A stretch of DNA of 40,346 nucleotides, from the NCBI RefSeq assembly GCF_001712795.1, contig NZ_KV757577.1, positions 1 through 40,346 of the forward strand, read 5' to 3'. The translations under genes and the position numbers were made by a program. This document shows positions 1 through 8,323 of this stretch, one piece after another. Position 1 is the first letter of the stretch; every line of letters begins with the position of its first letter. The notes below the pieces were generated by a model. The model searched no databases and was not told where the DNA came from. It worked only from the letters and a program-made list of their open reading frames with translations. This DNA comes from Nostoc sp. KVJ20 (GTDB lineage: Bacteria; Cyanobacteriota; Cyanobacteriia; Cyanobacteriales; Nostocaceae).

Positions 1-66
1 GCTCGCAGACTCGCTAACGCTGCGCTATCGCCCTTGGGAGAAGACCGCGCTGGCTCCCCTTAATAA

Positions 67-87
67 GCTACGTGTACACACAAGTCC
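67..87. repeat. Solo terminal inverted repeat fragment
   Basis: The sequence gctacgtgtacacacaagtc matches, with one base missing, the terminal inverted repeat of the MITE-like element at 34963-35152 (gctacggtgtacacacaag). It is in inverted orientation relative to the copies at 259-278 and 311-329. It is probably a relic of the same dispersed family. Confidence 0.5.
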
Positions 88-113
88 TAAAAACCTAGCT
101 TGATAAGCATTTC

Positions 114-221
114 CTCGTTCCCAGTCTCCGACTGGGAATGCATTCATTGAGTCTCTGACTCAATATCTGACTAGAGGCAGAGCCTCTAATCAGGCATTCC
201 TATGCTCTGCATAGGAACGAG
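114..221. repeat. Nested hairpin array with terminal inverted repeats
   Basis: The 108-bp unit begins ctcgttcc and ends ggaacgag. It holds four successive short palindromes: 120-136 (cccagtctccgactggg), 147-163 (ttgagtctctgactcaa), 174-186 (gaggcagagcctc, extended by outer arms to 168-194) and 199-215 (cctatgctctgcatagg). All four loops carry a ctc or gag motif. This looks like a non-autonomous, strongly folding dispersed repeat. No ORF runs through it. Confidence 0.7.
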
Positions 222-258
222 ATAAACCAGCGAACAATGAGAAATTGATCTTTTTTTG

Positions 259-329
259 ACTTGTGTGTACACTGTAGCCTTTTCAAGGGGGGATTAAGGG
301 GGGTAATTTGACTTGTGGGTACACCGTAG
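259..329. repeat. Tandem MITE-end repeats
   Basis: Two direct copies of the motif acttgtgKgtacaNYgtag lie at 259-278 and 311-329. They are separated by the ggggggattaaggggggta segment that also appears at 32440-32460 and, inverted, at 34998-35020. This ties the region to the MITE-like family described at 34963-35152. Confidence 0.55.
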
Positions 330-540
330 TTACCAAGGGAAAGTGACGCAGGCGGTGGAGTTTTTTTATGCGTCTTCATAAAGAATTGGTATAACCTTTA
401 CCCTTTAACCTTTCCCCCAAACCCAATTCCGAGTTCAAAATGCTTATCCGGGAACTGTTGGATCTGTCCATCACTGCTGGAGAGTTTGTCATTCAGGAAT
501 CCCACAGTCAACGCATGTTTTACCCCAGAAATACCTATTG

Positions 541-556
541 GGGTAAAAACCTCTAC
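541..556 (+). repeat. 16-bp direct repeat, copy A
   Basis: The sequence gggtaaaaacctctac recurs exactly at 1885-1900, inside the 5' end of the integrase relic. Upstream, ttttaccccag (518-528) forms an inverted repeat with it. The same two motifs occur in swapped order around copy B. Confidence 0.6.
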
Positions 557-563
557 TAGTTAG

Positions 564-588
564 AGAGACGCGATAAATCGCCGTCTCT
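564..588. repeat. Dispersed hairpin repeat (agagacg...cgtctct)
   Basis: A short inverted repeat has arms agagacg (564-570) and cgtctct (582-588) around an AT-rich centre. Close relatives occur at 14576-14599, 14690-14716 and 37256-37280, always between genes. It is a small dispersed palindromic repeat. A transcription-termination role is possible but not shown. Confidence 0.6.
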
Positions 589-662
589 ACAAGGAATTTA
601 TCTATTAATATATTTATTGATAGACTACTACCTTACATTTCAGTGCTGGGTGCTGAGTAACT

Positions 663-1049
663 TTAAGAAGTACTCAGTACTTCTGCACTACGGTAAAAGC
701 CCCGCAAGAGTGTGGGCGAAATCAACAATCGAGAGAATGCCATAAAAGTGCCTAGAAAACAGGCACTACCAGAACAGTTGGGTGTATATCCGATCTCCAC
801 ATAATAGGAAGAAGTATCACCCCCTCCTTGAACATAGAGTTGTTGTGAATCAGAAGGTAGTTCACTGGGAAGTAAAATTGGTAATGTAGTTGTCTGGCGC
901 AACTGAGGTACAATCTCTTGCAAAAGAGGAGCAACTGAGTTTTGTTCTTGAGCGATCGCACTTGACGTTCCTATGAATAGAGGTATCGCTACAGGCATGA
1001 GAGTACAGCCAATCAAAGCTAGATTGGTTATTTGTGTATTAACCTTCAT
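663..1049 (-). pseudogene. Truncated secreted hypothetical protein
   Basis: The 128-residue reading frame has a clear signal peptide: a positively charged start, a hydrophobic stretch at about residues 9-30, and an AIA-Q cleavage-like site near residue 33. The mature part contains a YVEIGYTPNC...ACFLGTF motif that recalls small cyanobacterial secreted proteins of unknown function. After about residue 102 the sequence turns low-quality (serine/leucine rich), and its last codons lie inside a perfect palindrome at 666-684. The original C-terminus has therefore probably been lost. The function is unknown; this could also be an intact small protein. Confidence 0.45.
666..684. terminator. Palindrome at the 3' end of the truncated secreted protein
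   Basis: Perfect 9-bp arms agaagtact and agtacttct flank one central base. The palindrome overlaps the end of the minus-strand reading frame. No U-tract follows, so it may be a repeat rather than a functional terminator. Confidence 0.35.
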
Positions 1050-1237
1050 ATATTTAGTATAACTAAATACATTACTCTCTAGATGTAGCCTTTCTTTATT
1101 TGGCAGAAAACAATGATTTTACGGAAAAATAACTTGATCCGTCTTTTTGAGACTTGAACGCTTCGAGTAATTAAGCACATAACATAATTCTGCATCAAAT
1201 CAAAAAAGGCGATCGCCTATATTTTAATTCAAAAAAT

Positions 1238-1909
1238 TTATAATTCTGGCACTTGTAGGTTACGTTTATTACCTGCGTAATGCTTGTAAATAATTTCTGG
1301 AGAGTTACCAACCCACCTTCCTACATCCTTCGCATCAATATCAGCTTCCAGGCAAAGAGTAATAAAAGTGTGTCTGCATTGGTAAGGTTTACGATATTCG
1401 GTGACTACACCCTGTTTTACAAGTTGAGTTACAATTCCATCTATATGTGTACCACGATGATTTTTGTAACCTTTCCAGGCATGATTTAGAAAATCTCCAA
1501 AGTCTACTATGCCGCCTTTCTTGCTTCTAAAGATAAAATCATCCGGGTTACAGTTCTCAGGTTTGATAGAGTCTAAAATTTCACGTTGCTGATTATTAAT
1601 CGGAAAACGTCTTTGGCTTTGGGTTTTTAATCCATCTTTGAGGGCTAACCCTTTAGTACTGATTGTAATTGCTTGCTCAAAGGTAATGTATTTATCACTG
1701 ATATGCTTCCATTGTAGAGCGATCGCTTCTGATGGCCTGCACCCAGTAAAAAACAATAATTTTACCAAAGGAACATAGTAGCTGTAGAGTTTGCTCTCCT
1801 CAAATGCTTGAATTATGCTATCTCGTTCTTCCTTAGTAAATGGATTGATTTCATATTCTGCTGATTCTGACTTCGGTATCTGAAGGGTAAAAACCTCTAC
1901 CTTACATTT
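1238..1909 (-). pseudogene. Tyrosine recombinase (phage integrase), 5'-truncated
   Basis: This is the catalytic domain of a tyrosine site-specific recombinase. Visible are box I with its arginine (FTGCRPSEA), box II with arginine-histidine (YQCRHTF), the VGRWVGNSPE segment and the nucleophile region with tyrosine (IYKHYAG). The frame is open upstream to a stop at 1910-1912. It reads sensible protein there (IPKSESAEYEINPFTKEERD) but has no ATG or GTG start; the first usable codon is a TTG at 1768, inside the domain. The N-terminal core-binding region of a normal enzyme of about 350-400 residues is missing. The gene lies about 125 bp beyond the 3' end of tRNA-Cys, a classic integrase position, so it is probably the relic of an integrated element. 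Confidence 0.75.
1885..1900 (+). repeat. 16-bp direct repeat, copy B
   Basis: An exact copy of 541-556. It is followed by ttttaccccag at 1908-1918, so an imperfect hairpin forms here too. It overlaps the first codons of the integrase relic (minus strand reads VEVFT). Confidence 0.6.
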
Positions 1910-2033
1910 TTACCCCAGTTCTTTACCCAAACTACCCAAAATAACACCGAAAATCTCTGAAGGCTTTGAAAGTAAGCCTTTAACGCCCAATAAAAAAGGG
2001 CTTGAAAACCCTGTAGTACTTATATTTATTAAA

Positions 2034-2104
<71 letters not shown>

Positions 2105-2311
2105 ACAGCGGGATTCCCGAAACTACTCTAATCTTTTTAAGATATTTTAGTAGGCATTGGGCGCTAGTTAAACCATGATAGCATAGGATTCTGAGGTAGA
2201 GATAGTGGGTTAACTGGATGTTTCTAGTAGTCTTTAGGCGATCGCTAGAAAATCCTAATGACGGGTTGACTATCTGCACAAAAAACTCTTAGCAGATTAG
2301 AGTTATGAGTT

Positions 2312-2902
2312 TTAAAATTTTACTTCATCGGCAAAATTACTCCAACGGACAAAGTGAAAGGGGCCGGCGATAGAACCCCAGAGACGTTCGTCGGTGTCTA
2401 AATCTCTTCCCCGGTCGAGGCTGAAAAATTCTTTAGCGTCAATCTCAAATTCGTTATCCAGATAAGTATTTTTGCCGTCACGTACAACTATGCAGCCTTT
2501 ACCAGGTTCAACTCTGCCTTTGAAGCTCTTACCTGTCCACTCTACAATCATGTTGCAACCTGACATTTTTTCCAATTGCTCAACAGACAACTCTTTGAGG
2601 CGTTCGGGTTCACGAGATGCACCGTAAAATTTTTGTTCTTCTTTAACGGTGTAGTGTTCAATAGCAATGTGGTTTTCTGCCTGTATCAAATTCATTACCC
2701 GCATCCGGTAGGGTTGATTGAGCATAAAATCATAAGCTTGTTCGAGAAACAAACTTACCCCTGAGAACAATTCCAAGGGAAGAGGACGGATACAGACGCG
2801 GATATGGGCATAAAAAGGCGGATTTTCAAAAGCTTGTTCTTGATTGCTAAAGTCAGCTGCCATCCAGCGGGCTAGAGTGGCGATATCAGTGGAATGAGTC
2901 AT
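2312..2902 (-). CDS. cpcT: CpcT-type phycobiliprotein lyase
   Basis: This 196-residue protein belongs to the CpcT/CpeT chromophore lyase family, which attaches phycocyanobilin to a cysteine (about Cys153/155) of phycocyanin or phycoerythrocyanin beta subunits in the cytoplasm. Visible family features are the start MTHSTDIATLARWMAADFSN, the FENPPFYAHIRVCIRPLP segment, the QAYDFMLNQPYRMRV region, EEQKFYGASR, the SGCNMIVEW motif, and the C-terminal SLDRGRDLDTDERLWGS-AGPFHFVR block. Length matches the usual 195-205. The close match of the start to Nostoc CpcT1 makes cpcT more likely than cpeT. It stands alone, divergent from the TPR gene, not in a phycocyanin operon. Confidence 0.9.
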   Translation of the reverse strand: MTHSTDIATLARWMAADFSNQEQAFENPPFYAHIRVCIRPLPLELFSGVSLFLEQAYDFMLNQPYRMRVMNLIQAENHIAIEHYTVKEEQKFYGASREPERLKELSVEQLEKMSGCNMIVEWTGKSFKGRVEPGKGCIVVRDGKNTYLDNEFEIDAKEFFSLDRGRDLDTDERLWGSIAGPFHFVRWSNFADEVKF

Positions 2903-3116
2903 TACAAAACGATTAACTAGTTGCTTAAAAATTATCTAGAATTATTTTGACACTTTCTCGACTCAAAAATCCCGCCTGCGATACCTTTGGTCGGCTTTGC
3001 CTACGCAATTATTGAATTAGATATAAGATGGATGCTCTAACTGTAGAAAATCAGGATGCTTTAGATGAATCGTAGAATTACCTTATGTAACCAACTCAAG
3101 GCAAAGTGAAGTACCC

Positions 3117-4346
3117 ATGCTGAGGCGCTTAATTGTAATCGTTACTGCCACTATACTCTTTAGCAGTTCCTTGACGCTGGCACAGAGTAAGAAGCCCAAA
3201 CCACCGGATAAATTTCCTCCCAGTCCTCTTGAGATTACCACACCTGATCCACTGCTACCACGATCGCCTAAAGATAAACAGCCGTTAACTCTCCAAGAAC
3301 GACAAAAGTTAGAGCCAGCCTTAGATGCGTTAAATCAAGAAGCTGCGGCGAAACTGCAAGCAGGGGATAAAGTAGGGGCGTTTGAAATTTGGAATCGAGA
3401 ATTACGCTTGCGGCGATTTTTTGGTTCATTAGCAGAGGTGCAAGCACTATCACGAGTTGGAGCGATCGCTTGGAATCAAAATGACGGACAAGAAGTACAA
3501 TATATTACTCAACGATTGCAAGCGATTCAAAAGCAGACCCAATCTCAGAAAACAACTGCTCCAATTGATTTAGAATTGTGGCGATCGCTAGGTCAAGCTT
3601 ATCAAAATGTGCGATCGCCTAAACTAGCTCTGGAAGCTTACGACCAAGTTTTGCTAGTAATACGACAGCAACAAGATACAACAGCCGTCGTAGAAACCCT
3701 CAAAATAATTGGAGAACTACATTTGAGTTGGTTTGATTATCCCAAAGCTGCGCCAATCTACGAAGAATTATTGAGTTTAGCTACTGCCCAAGGTGAACGT
3801 GTAAACGAGGTAACGTATCTGCAACGACTAGCTTACATCTACGAGCAGAGCCAACAACCACAGCAGTCATTGAATGTACTTAATAAACTAGTAGAAATTT
3901 ATGTCAATGAGAATAAGCTTACTGAAATACCAGAATTAAAACTAGCGATCGCCTCAGATTATGAACTTCTAGCCAAGAAAGATCCTAACTTACTGCTAGA
4001 AGCTTTTAACAATTATCAAGAAGCTTATACCACTGCTTGGCAATTACAGGAGTATGCTCGTGCTGGTGAAGCTTTGCAGAAGCTAATTGCGTTGTACCGT
4101 TCTCAAGGACAAACAGACGAGGCTTTGCAGGCTAGCCAAATTCTTGTGCAGACACAGACGCAAGCTGCAAATTTTTACGGAATGATGCAAGCTTATGACC
4201 AAATTGGGCAATTGTATCTAGAACGCAAAGAGTTTCCTCAAGCACTAACAGCTTTTCAAAAAGGCTTAGAACTGGCACAACAACTCAAACATGAGGAAGC
4301 ATACTTTACCGGACAAATTGAAAAACTCTCGAAAGCAAATTTTTAA
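3117..4346 (+). CDS. Secreted or periplasmic TPR-repeat protein
   Basis: The 409-residue protein starts with a signal peptide (MLRRLIVIVTATILFSSS, cleavage near ALAQS at about residue 23). A proline-rich linker follows (about 24-60), then helical tetratricopeptide repeats fill the rest; the clearest are near LWRSLGQAYQNVRSPKLALEAYDQ and MMQAYDQIGQLYLERKEFPQALTAFQKG. TPRs are protein-protein interaction scaffolds, so this is probably an exported or thylakoid-lumen adaptor with no catalytic activity. It is about 160 bp upstream of yifB and separated from it by a hairpin, so co-transcription is uncertain. The partner is unknown. Confidence 0.8.
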   Translation: MLRRLIVIVTATILFSSSLTLAQSKKPKPPDKFPPSPLEITTPDPLLPRSPKDKQPLTLQERQKLEPALDALNQEAAAKLQAGDKVGAFEIWNRELRLRRFFGSLAEVQALSRVGAIAWNQNDGQEVQYITQRLQAIQKQTQSQKTTAPIDLELWRSLGQAYQNVRSPKLALEAYDQVLLVIRQQQDTTAVVETLKIIGELHLSWFDYPKAAPIYEELLSLATAQGERVNEVTYLQRLAYIYEQSQQPQQSLNVLNKLVEIYVNENKLTEIPELKLAIASDYELLAKKDPNLLLEAFNNYQEAYTTAWQLQEYARAGEALQKLIALYRSQGQTDEALQASQILVQTQTQAANFYGMMQAYDQIGQLYLERKEFPQALTAFQKGLELAQQLKHEEAYFTGQIEKLSKANF

Positions 4347-4357
4347 TTGATACTACA

Positions 4358-4377
4358 GTTTGGCACTACTGCCAAAC
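4358..4377 (+). terminator. Hairpin after the TPR gene
   Basis: Perfect 8-bp arms gtttggca and tgccaaac flank a 4-base loop, starting 12 bases after the stop codon. No run of T follows, so this is a terminator-like structure rather than a canonical intrinsic terminator. Confidence 0.5.
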
Positions 4378-4510
4378 CAAGACTGCCAATAAATTGGGAA
4401 GCCTACATTTGCTGCAAGCGGTAAGTGGAGAAATCGTCTATGTGGTTTCACTAATGCCAATCTACCAACTCATTTGTTAGAGATTTGAAAGGTTTACTCT
4501 TATATAAGAA

Positions 4511-6040
4511 ATGCTTGCTAGAGTCTGGAGTGCATCAATTGTGGGCATCGATGCCGTTAAAGTAGGCGTGGAAGTCGATGTTTCAGGAGGATTACCGGGA
4601 ATTGTTGTCTTGGGACTGCCAGATTCAGCGATTCAAGAATCAAGAGAAAGAGTCAAAGCAACTTTGAAAAATGCTGGCTTTGCCTTTCCGATGCGAAAGA
4701 TAGTAATTAATTTAACTCCGGCAGATTTACGCAAAGAAGGCCCCTGTTTCGATTTGCCTATTAGTGTGGGAATTTTGGCGGCTTCTGAGCAAGTTAGCGC
4801 TGATTTATTGGGGGATTATCTATTTTTGGGTGAAGTCTCTTTGGATGGCAGCTTACGCCCTGTGGCTGGTGTATTACCGATCGCAGCAGCAGCCCAAAAG
4901 ATGGGAATTGCCGGTTTAGTTCTCCCTGCTGATAATGCCCAAGAAGCGGCAGTAGTCGAAGGCTTGGCTGTTTTCGGTTGCAAACATTTGTCTGAGGTGG
5001 TGGATTTTTTAAATAATCCGGGGCGTTACAAACCTGTACAGATGGATAGTACAACGGAGATAACAAAAGAATCTTATCCTGGCGCAGATTTGCATGATGT
5101 GAAAGGACAGGCTCACGCGCGTCGTGCTTTAGAAATTGCTGCGGCTGGTGGGCATAATCTCATTTTTGTCGGGCCGCCCGGTAGTGGTAAGACGATGTTA
5201 GCAAGGCGCTTACCGGGAATTTTACCGCCTTTAAGCTTTGCCGAATCTTTGGAAGTGACTCGCATTCATTCCGTGGCTGGTTTACTGAAAAATCGTGGTT
5301 CATTGGTACGCGATCGCCCTTTTCGCAGTCCCCACCACTCGGCATCTGGGCCTTCGCTTGTGGGTGGTGGTAGCTTCCCTCGTCCTGGAGAGATTTCATT
5401 ATCTCACAGAGGTGTACTTTTTCTAGACGAGTTGACAGAATTTAAACGAGATGTTTTAGAATTTCTGCGTCAACCTTTAGAAGATGGCTACGTCACAATT
5501 TCCCGCACCAAATTATCGGTAATGTTTCCTGCACAGTTTACTTTGGTGGCGAGTACTAATCCTTGTCCATGCGGTTACTATGGCGATACCATCCAACAGT
5601 GTACTTGTTCTCCCCGCCAACGTGAGCAATATTGGGCCAAACTTTCTGGGCCATTGATGGATCGAATTGATTTACAAGTTGCAGTGAATCGCTTGAAACC
5701 AGAAGAAATTACCCAACAACCTACCGGAGAAGCATCAACATCAGTCCGCGAACGGGTTCAACAAGCAAGCGATCGCGCCATTACCCGCTTTCAAGGAGAA
5801 GCAAATCTGCGTTGTAATGCCCACATGCACAGTCGTCACCTCCAGAAATGGTGCAAACTAGATGATGCTAGTCGGAATTTATTAGAAGTAGCAATTAGAA
5901 AATTAGGTTTATCGGCAAGAGCTAGCGATCGCATTCTCAAAGTAGCACGGACTATTGCAGATTTAGCGGCAGAAGATGAGCTACAAACCAATCATGTGGC
6001 GGAAGCGATTCAGTATCGCACGATAGATAGAATGCAGTAG
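4511..6040 (+). CDS. comM: YifB/ComM family Mg-chelatase-like AAA+ ATPase
   Basis: The 509-residue protein has the full three-part ComM/YifB architecture. A ChlI-like N-terminal domain (about 1-170) contains GIVVLGLPDSAIQESRERV. The AAA+ core has Walker A GPPGSGKT (about 221-228), Walker B LFLDE (about 303-307) and a Cys-rich NPCPCGYYGD...CTCSPRQ segment. The Mg-chelatase C-terminal domain ends [16 protein letters not shown]...YRTIDRMQ. ComM is a hexameric helicase that promotes branch migration during natural transformation; that role is known from other bacteria and only inferred here. The final 46 codons recur at 14384-14524, which suggests that foreign DNA entered at the 3' end of this gene. 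Confidence 0.93.
   Translation: MLARVWSASIVGIDAVKVGVEVDVSGGLPGIVVLGLPDSAIQESRERVKATLKNAGFAFPMRKIVINLTPADLRKEGPCFDLPISVGILAASEQVSADLLGDYLFLGEVSLDGSLRPVAGVLPIAAAAQKMGIAGLVLPADNAQEAAVVEGLAVFGCKHLSEVVDFLNNPGRYKPVQMDSTTEITKESYPGADLHDVKGQAHARRALEIAAAGGHNLIFVGPPGSGKTMLARRLPGILPPLSFAESLEVTRIHSVAGLLKNRGSLVRDRPFRSPHHSASGPSLVGGGSFPRPGEISLSHRGVLFLDELTEFKRDVLEFLRQPLEDGYVTISRTKLSVMFPAQFTLVASTNPCPCGYYGDTIQQCTCSPRQREQYWAKLSGPLMDRIDLQVAVNRLKPEEITQQPTGEASTSVRERVQQASDRAITRFQGEANLRCNAHMHSRHLQKWCKLDDASRNLLEVAIRKLGLSARASDRILKVARTIADLAAEDELQTNHVAEAIQYRTIDRMQ
5900..6040 (+). repeat. Direct repeat, copy 1 (yifB 3' end)
   Basis: The last 46 codons plus stop of yifB. They align without gaps to 14384-14524, and 60 bases are identical (5924-5983 versus 14408-14467). 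Outside that core there are 11 differences in the sense codons, ten of them synonymous and one Gln/Lys. The stop codon is TAG here and TGA in the other copy. Confidence 0.9.
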
Positions 6041-6163
6041 TTTTCTTGGATGATGGCTTAAATCTGTTAAAGGTTGACGCAGATAGTTCGTGCTACCTAC
6101 CAGCAGCTAGAACAGCAAGGCTAAAGCTATGATTCTAATAAATGAGTTCAGAGTCCAAACTTT

Positions 6164-6532
6164 ATGAAAATCAGCACAACAGCAGAATCACATTTAAAAG
6201 TCAATATTTTGCTGGAAACTAGAGAAGATGGTAGCGCGATCGCATCTATTTTAGAACTTCCACAGTATCGTGTCGAAGCAGCAAATCGTGAACAGGCGCT
6301 CTTGAAACTTAACCAGCTTTTGGTTCAACATCTGGAAAAAATTGAAGTCATTCCGATGGAAATCGAATTGCCTCAAACTAAGCAATCTCAAAAACCTTGG
6401 ATGAAATTTGCGGGAGTATTTAAAGATGATCCAGACTTTGATATAGTTCAGCAGTATATTGAAGAATATCGTCAAGAATTGGATACTACTGAGAATGCAG
6501 TAGATTCTAGTACGCAGAGGGAAGCAAGTTGA
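6164..6532 (+). CDS. Probable antitoxin partner of the PIN toxin
   Basis: This 122-residue acidic protein is encoded directly upstream of the PIN-domain gene, whose TTG start overlaps this gene's TGA stop (TTGA). That arrangement is typical of antitoxin-toxin pairs. The N-terminal half (about 1-65) reads like a small alpha/beta domain reminiscent of HicB-like or DUF1902-type folds (VNILLETREDGSAIASILELPQYRVEAANREQALLKL). The C-terminal part (KFAGVFKDDPDFDIVQQYIEEYRQELD) resembles toxin-wrapping tails of VapB-type antitoxins. No DNA-binding motif is obvious. The function is inferred from context. Confidence 0.7.
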   Translation: MKISTTAESHLKVNILLETREDGSAIASILELPQYRVEAANREQALLKLNQLLVQHLEKIEVIPMEIELPQTKQSQKPWMKFAGVFKDDPDFDIVQQYIEEYRQELDTTENAVDSSTQREAS

Positions 6533-6945
6533 GTCTTTGGATTCTCGATACTGATAGCGTTTCTCTTTTCCAGAGAGGAAATGTAGAAATTGCTCGTCGC
6601 CTAAATATGATTGACGCTAGCGAAATAGCGATTACAATTGTCACTGTCGAAGAACAACTTCGTGGACGATTTCAAGTTATTCGACGAGCGGGTGCTAATG
6701 ATTTGGTTTCGGCTTATGAGAAACTACAGGTAACGTTTGATAGTTTGAAAAGTTTCAATGTTTTAAGATTTACTCCTGAAGCACAAGCATTATATACGAA
6801 TCTAATCAATCAAAAGATTAAAGTTGGTCGGCAGGATTTACGGATTGCCGCGATTGCTCTTTCGGTAAATGGAATTTTGGTTACACGGAACAATCGGGAC
6901 TTTTGTCAAGTACCCAATCTAGTTTTGGACAATTGGACTTTATAA
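6529..6945 (+). CDS. vapC: VapC-family PIN-domain toxin (ribonuclease)
   Basis: The 138-residue protein is a PIN domain, the Mg-dependent ribonuclease fold of VapC toxins. Candidate acidic metal ligands are visible in order: LDTDS near the N-terminus (Asp7, Asp9), glutamates in VTVEEQLRGR (about 41-42), aspartate in GRQDLRIAAIAL, and the C-terminal TRNNRDFCQVPNL motif (Asp in RDF). Length is normal. The start is a TTG that overlaps the antitoxin stop codon by four bases, implying translational coupling so that toxin is not made without antitoxin. It converges on the HTH-AAA gene, whose stop is only 22 bp away. Confidence 0.85.
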   Translation: MSLWILDTDSVSLFQRGNVEIARRLNMIDASEIAITIVTVEEQLRGRFQVIRRAGANDLVSAYEKLQVTFDSLKSFNVLRFTPEAQALYTNLINQKIKVGRQDLRIAAIALSVNGILVTRNNRDFCQVPNLVLDNWTL

Positions 6946-6967
6946 TTTGATCGCTACAGTGATTCAG

Positions 6968-8323
6968 TTATACTCCCCAAAAGTTTTGGAAGTATTGTCG
7001 GTAAAGTTCACAGCTACAAATCACGCCCTCACTGGTAATTTTGACTAGACCGATAGCTTCTAGTTTATATTGGATTTCTGACTTTAAAGACACTGGTTCA
7101 TCTACAGTAACAACTTCTTTCATCGCATCGGCAAGTTCTGGTTGTTCCGTTAAAATTTGTCCTAGACGGCGGAGATAATTTGTGTAAATACTCTTAGCCG
7201 TAAAGGCAGTTTGTGTGAGTTCATCAAATGTAATGTCGCGATTAGCAATCCGATACATAGCTAAACGTAACAAAAAGGGATGACCGCCACCGATCGCCAT
7301 TAATTGATCAACTTCTACAGATGTCCAAGACAAATAATGGCGATCGGCTAATGTTTGAACCTGTTCATGCGTAAACTCAGGCAGTTCGATTGTGATACCT
7401 ACATTAAAAGGCGATTGATTGAGATCGATTGGAACAACATATACTTCCGTTGAGTGAGCAATAACTAATCGAAGATTTTGCAGGATATTACTGCGCTTTC
7501 CAGCTTCGTGAATTGATCGTAGGAATCCCAAAAAATCGCCATAAATATGAGCATACTTAAATACAATATCGATTTCATCTAAGCCAAGTGTCAGCGGTTG
7601 ACGCAAATCTGGTAATAAGTGAGTTTCAAAATATTCTTGAGTTCCCAGATTGCTACCAACCATCGCCACTAAATTCTGATATGCACTTACGTTGATCGAG
7701 TGTTTTGCTCGTAGTGCTACGCTGTTACAAAACCATCGGAGAAAACTATCGGAATCAGTAAACGCTTGTTGAGTAGCTTGCTGGAGACTTAGATAAACGA
7801 TTTGATCGCCCTGGTGCTTGGCACGATCAAGAATTCGTGTCGCCAGCGAAGACTTTCCCATTTGTCGAGGCGCTTTGATGCGAATTAGGGCAGTTGGCTT
7901 ACTGATTTCGGCAAAACAATGCTCCTCATGGGGCGGACGTGAAATATAAAATGGTGATGAAAGCGGAACTTCTCCTTCCGGTGTTTCCAAAACTGGGCTG
8001 GATGAAGGAGGCGCAATCGGTAAAGGATTGATTCGCTCAATATCCGGCTCTACAAGGGCTTTTGGCATATCTGGTTCTAGTTGAGTAAAGTTAGGCAAGT
8101 CTGCGGCTGATCGCCAATCATCTATTCCTAATCCCTCACATATCCTTTGAAAGTATGATCGATCAACTTTTTTACCCTGTAAAAATTTAGAAACGGTCGC
8201 TTGAGACATCATCAAATGCTCTGCAAAATCGGCTTGGCTAAAGAAGCCATTTCTCAATAACAAAGTTTGAACGTGAGAAACGCAATTTGGACGTAATTTG
8301 ATAGAACCTCTAGAACCCTGCAT
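6968..8323 (-). CDS. HTH-AAA-like domain ATPase
   Basis: From the internal ATG at 8323 the protein has 451 residues; an in-frame ATG at 8479 would add 52 residues of unremarkable sequence. The N-terminal part is a Cro/C1-like helix-turn-helix (FSQADFAEHLMMSQATVSKFLQ, followed by VDRSYFQRICEGLG). After a proline-rich linker comes an AAA-like ATPase domain of the cyanobacterial AAA_35 kind: FYISRPPHEEHC, Walker A APRQMGKSS, Walker B LTLGLDEID and a later sensor-like region GGHPFLLRLAMYR. It is divergent from the giant ATPase at 8662, which has the same ATPase type. It probably senses something and regulates transcription, but no substrate can be named. Confidence 0.75.
   Translation of the reverse strand: MQGSRGSIKLRPNCVSHVQTLLLRNGFFSQADFAEHLMMSQATVSKFLQGKKVDRSYFQRICEGLGIDDWRSAADLPNFTQLEPDMPKALVEPDIERINPLPIAPPSSSPVLETPEGEVPLSSPFYISRPPHEEHCFAEISKPTALIRIKAPRQMGKSSLATRILDRAKHQGDQIVYLSLQQATQQAFTDSDSFLRWFCNSVALRAKHSINVSAYQNLVAMVGSNLGTQEYFETHLLPDLRQPLTLGLDEIDIVFKYAHIYGDFLGFLRSIHEAGKRSNILQNLRLVIAHSTEVYVVPIDLNQSPFNVGITIELPEFTHEQVQTLADRHYLSWTSVEVDQLMAIGGGHPFLLRLAMYRIANRDITFDELTQTAFTAKSIYTNYLRRLGQILTEQPELADAMKEVVTVDEPVSLKSEIQYKLEAIGLVKITSEGVICSCELYRQYFQNFWGV

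Larger units (their letters stand above)
1..662. other. Repeat-rich intergenic region, no intact gene
   Basis: No convincing gene is seen here. The stretch is a patchwork of dispersed cyanobacterial repeats: a terminal-repeat fragment at 67-87, a nested hairpin array at 114-221, two direct copies of an acttgtg-type end at 259-278 and 311-329, and a hairpin at 564-588. Bases 398-556 are open on both strands for about 40-52 codons with protein-like composition. No start or family could be recognised, so they may be a gene remnant. Confidence 0.6.

Noticed and set aside
114..221. Possible CRISPR or riboswitch
   Set aside because: The palindromes differ from each other and have no regular spacers. 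No gene follows in a suitable position for a riboswitch.
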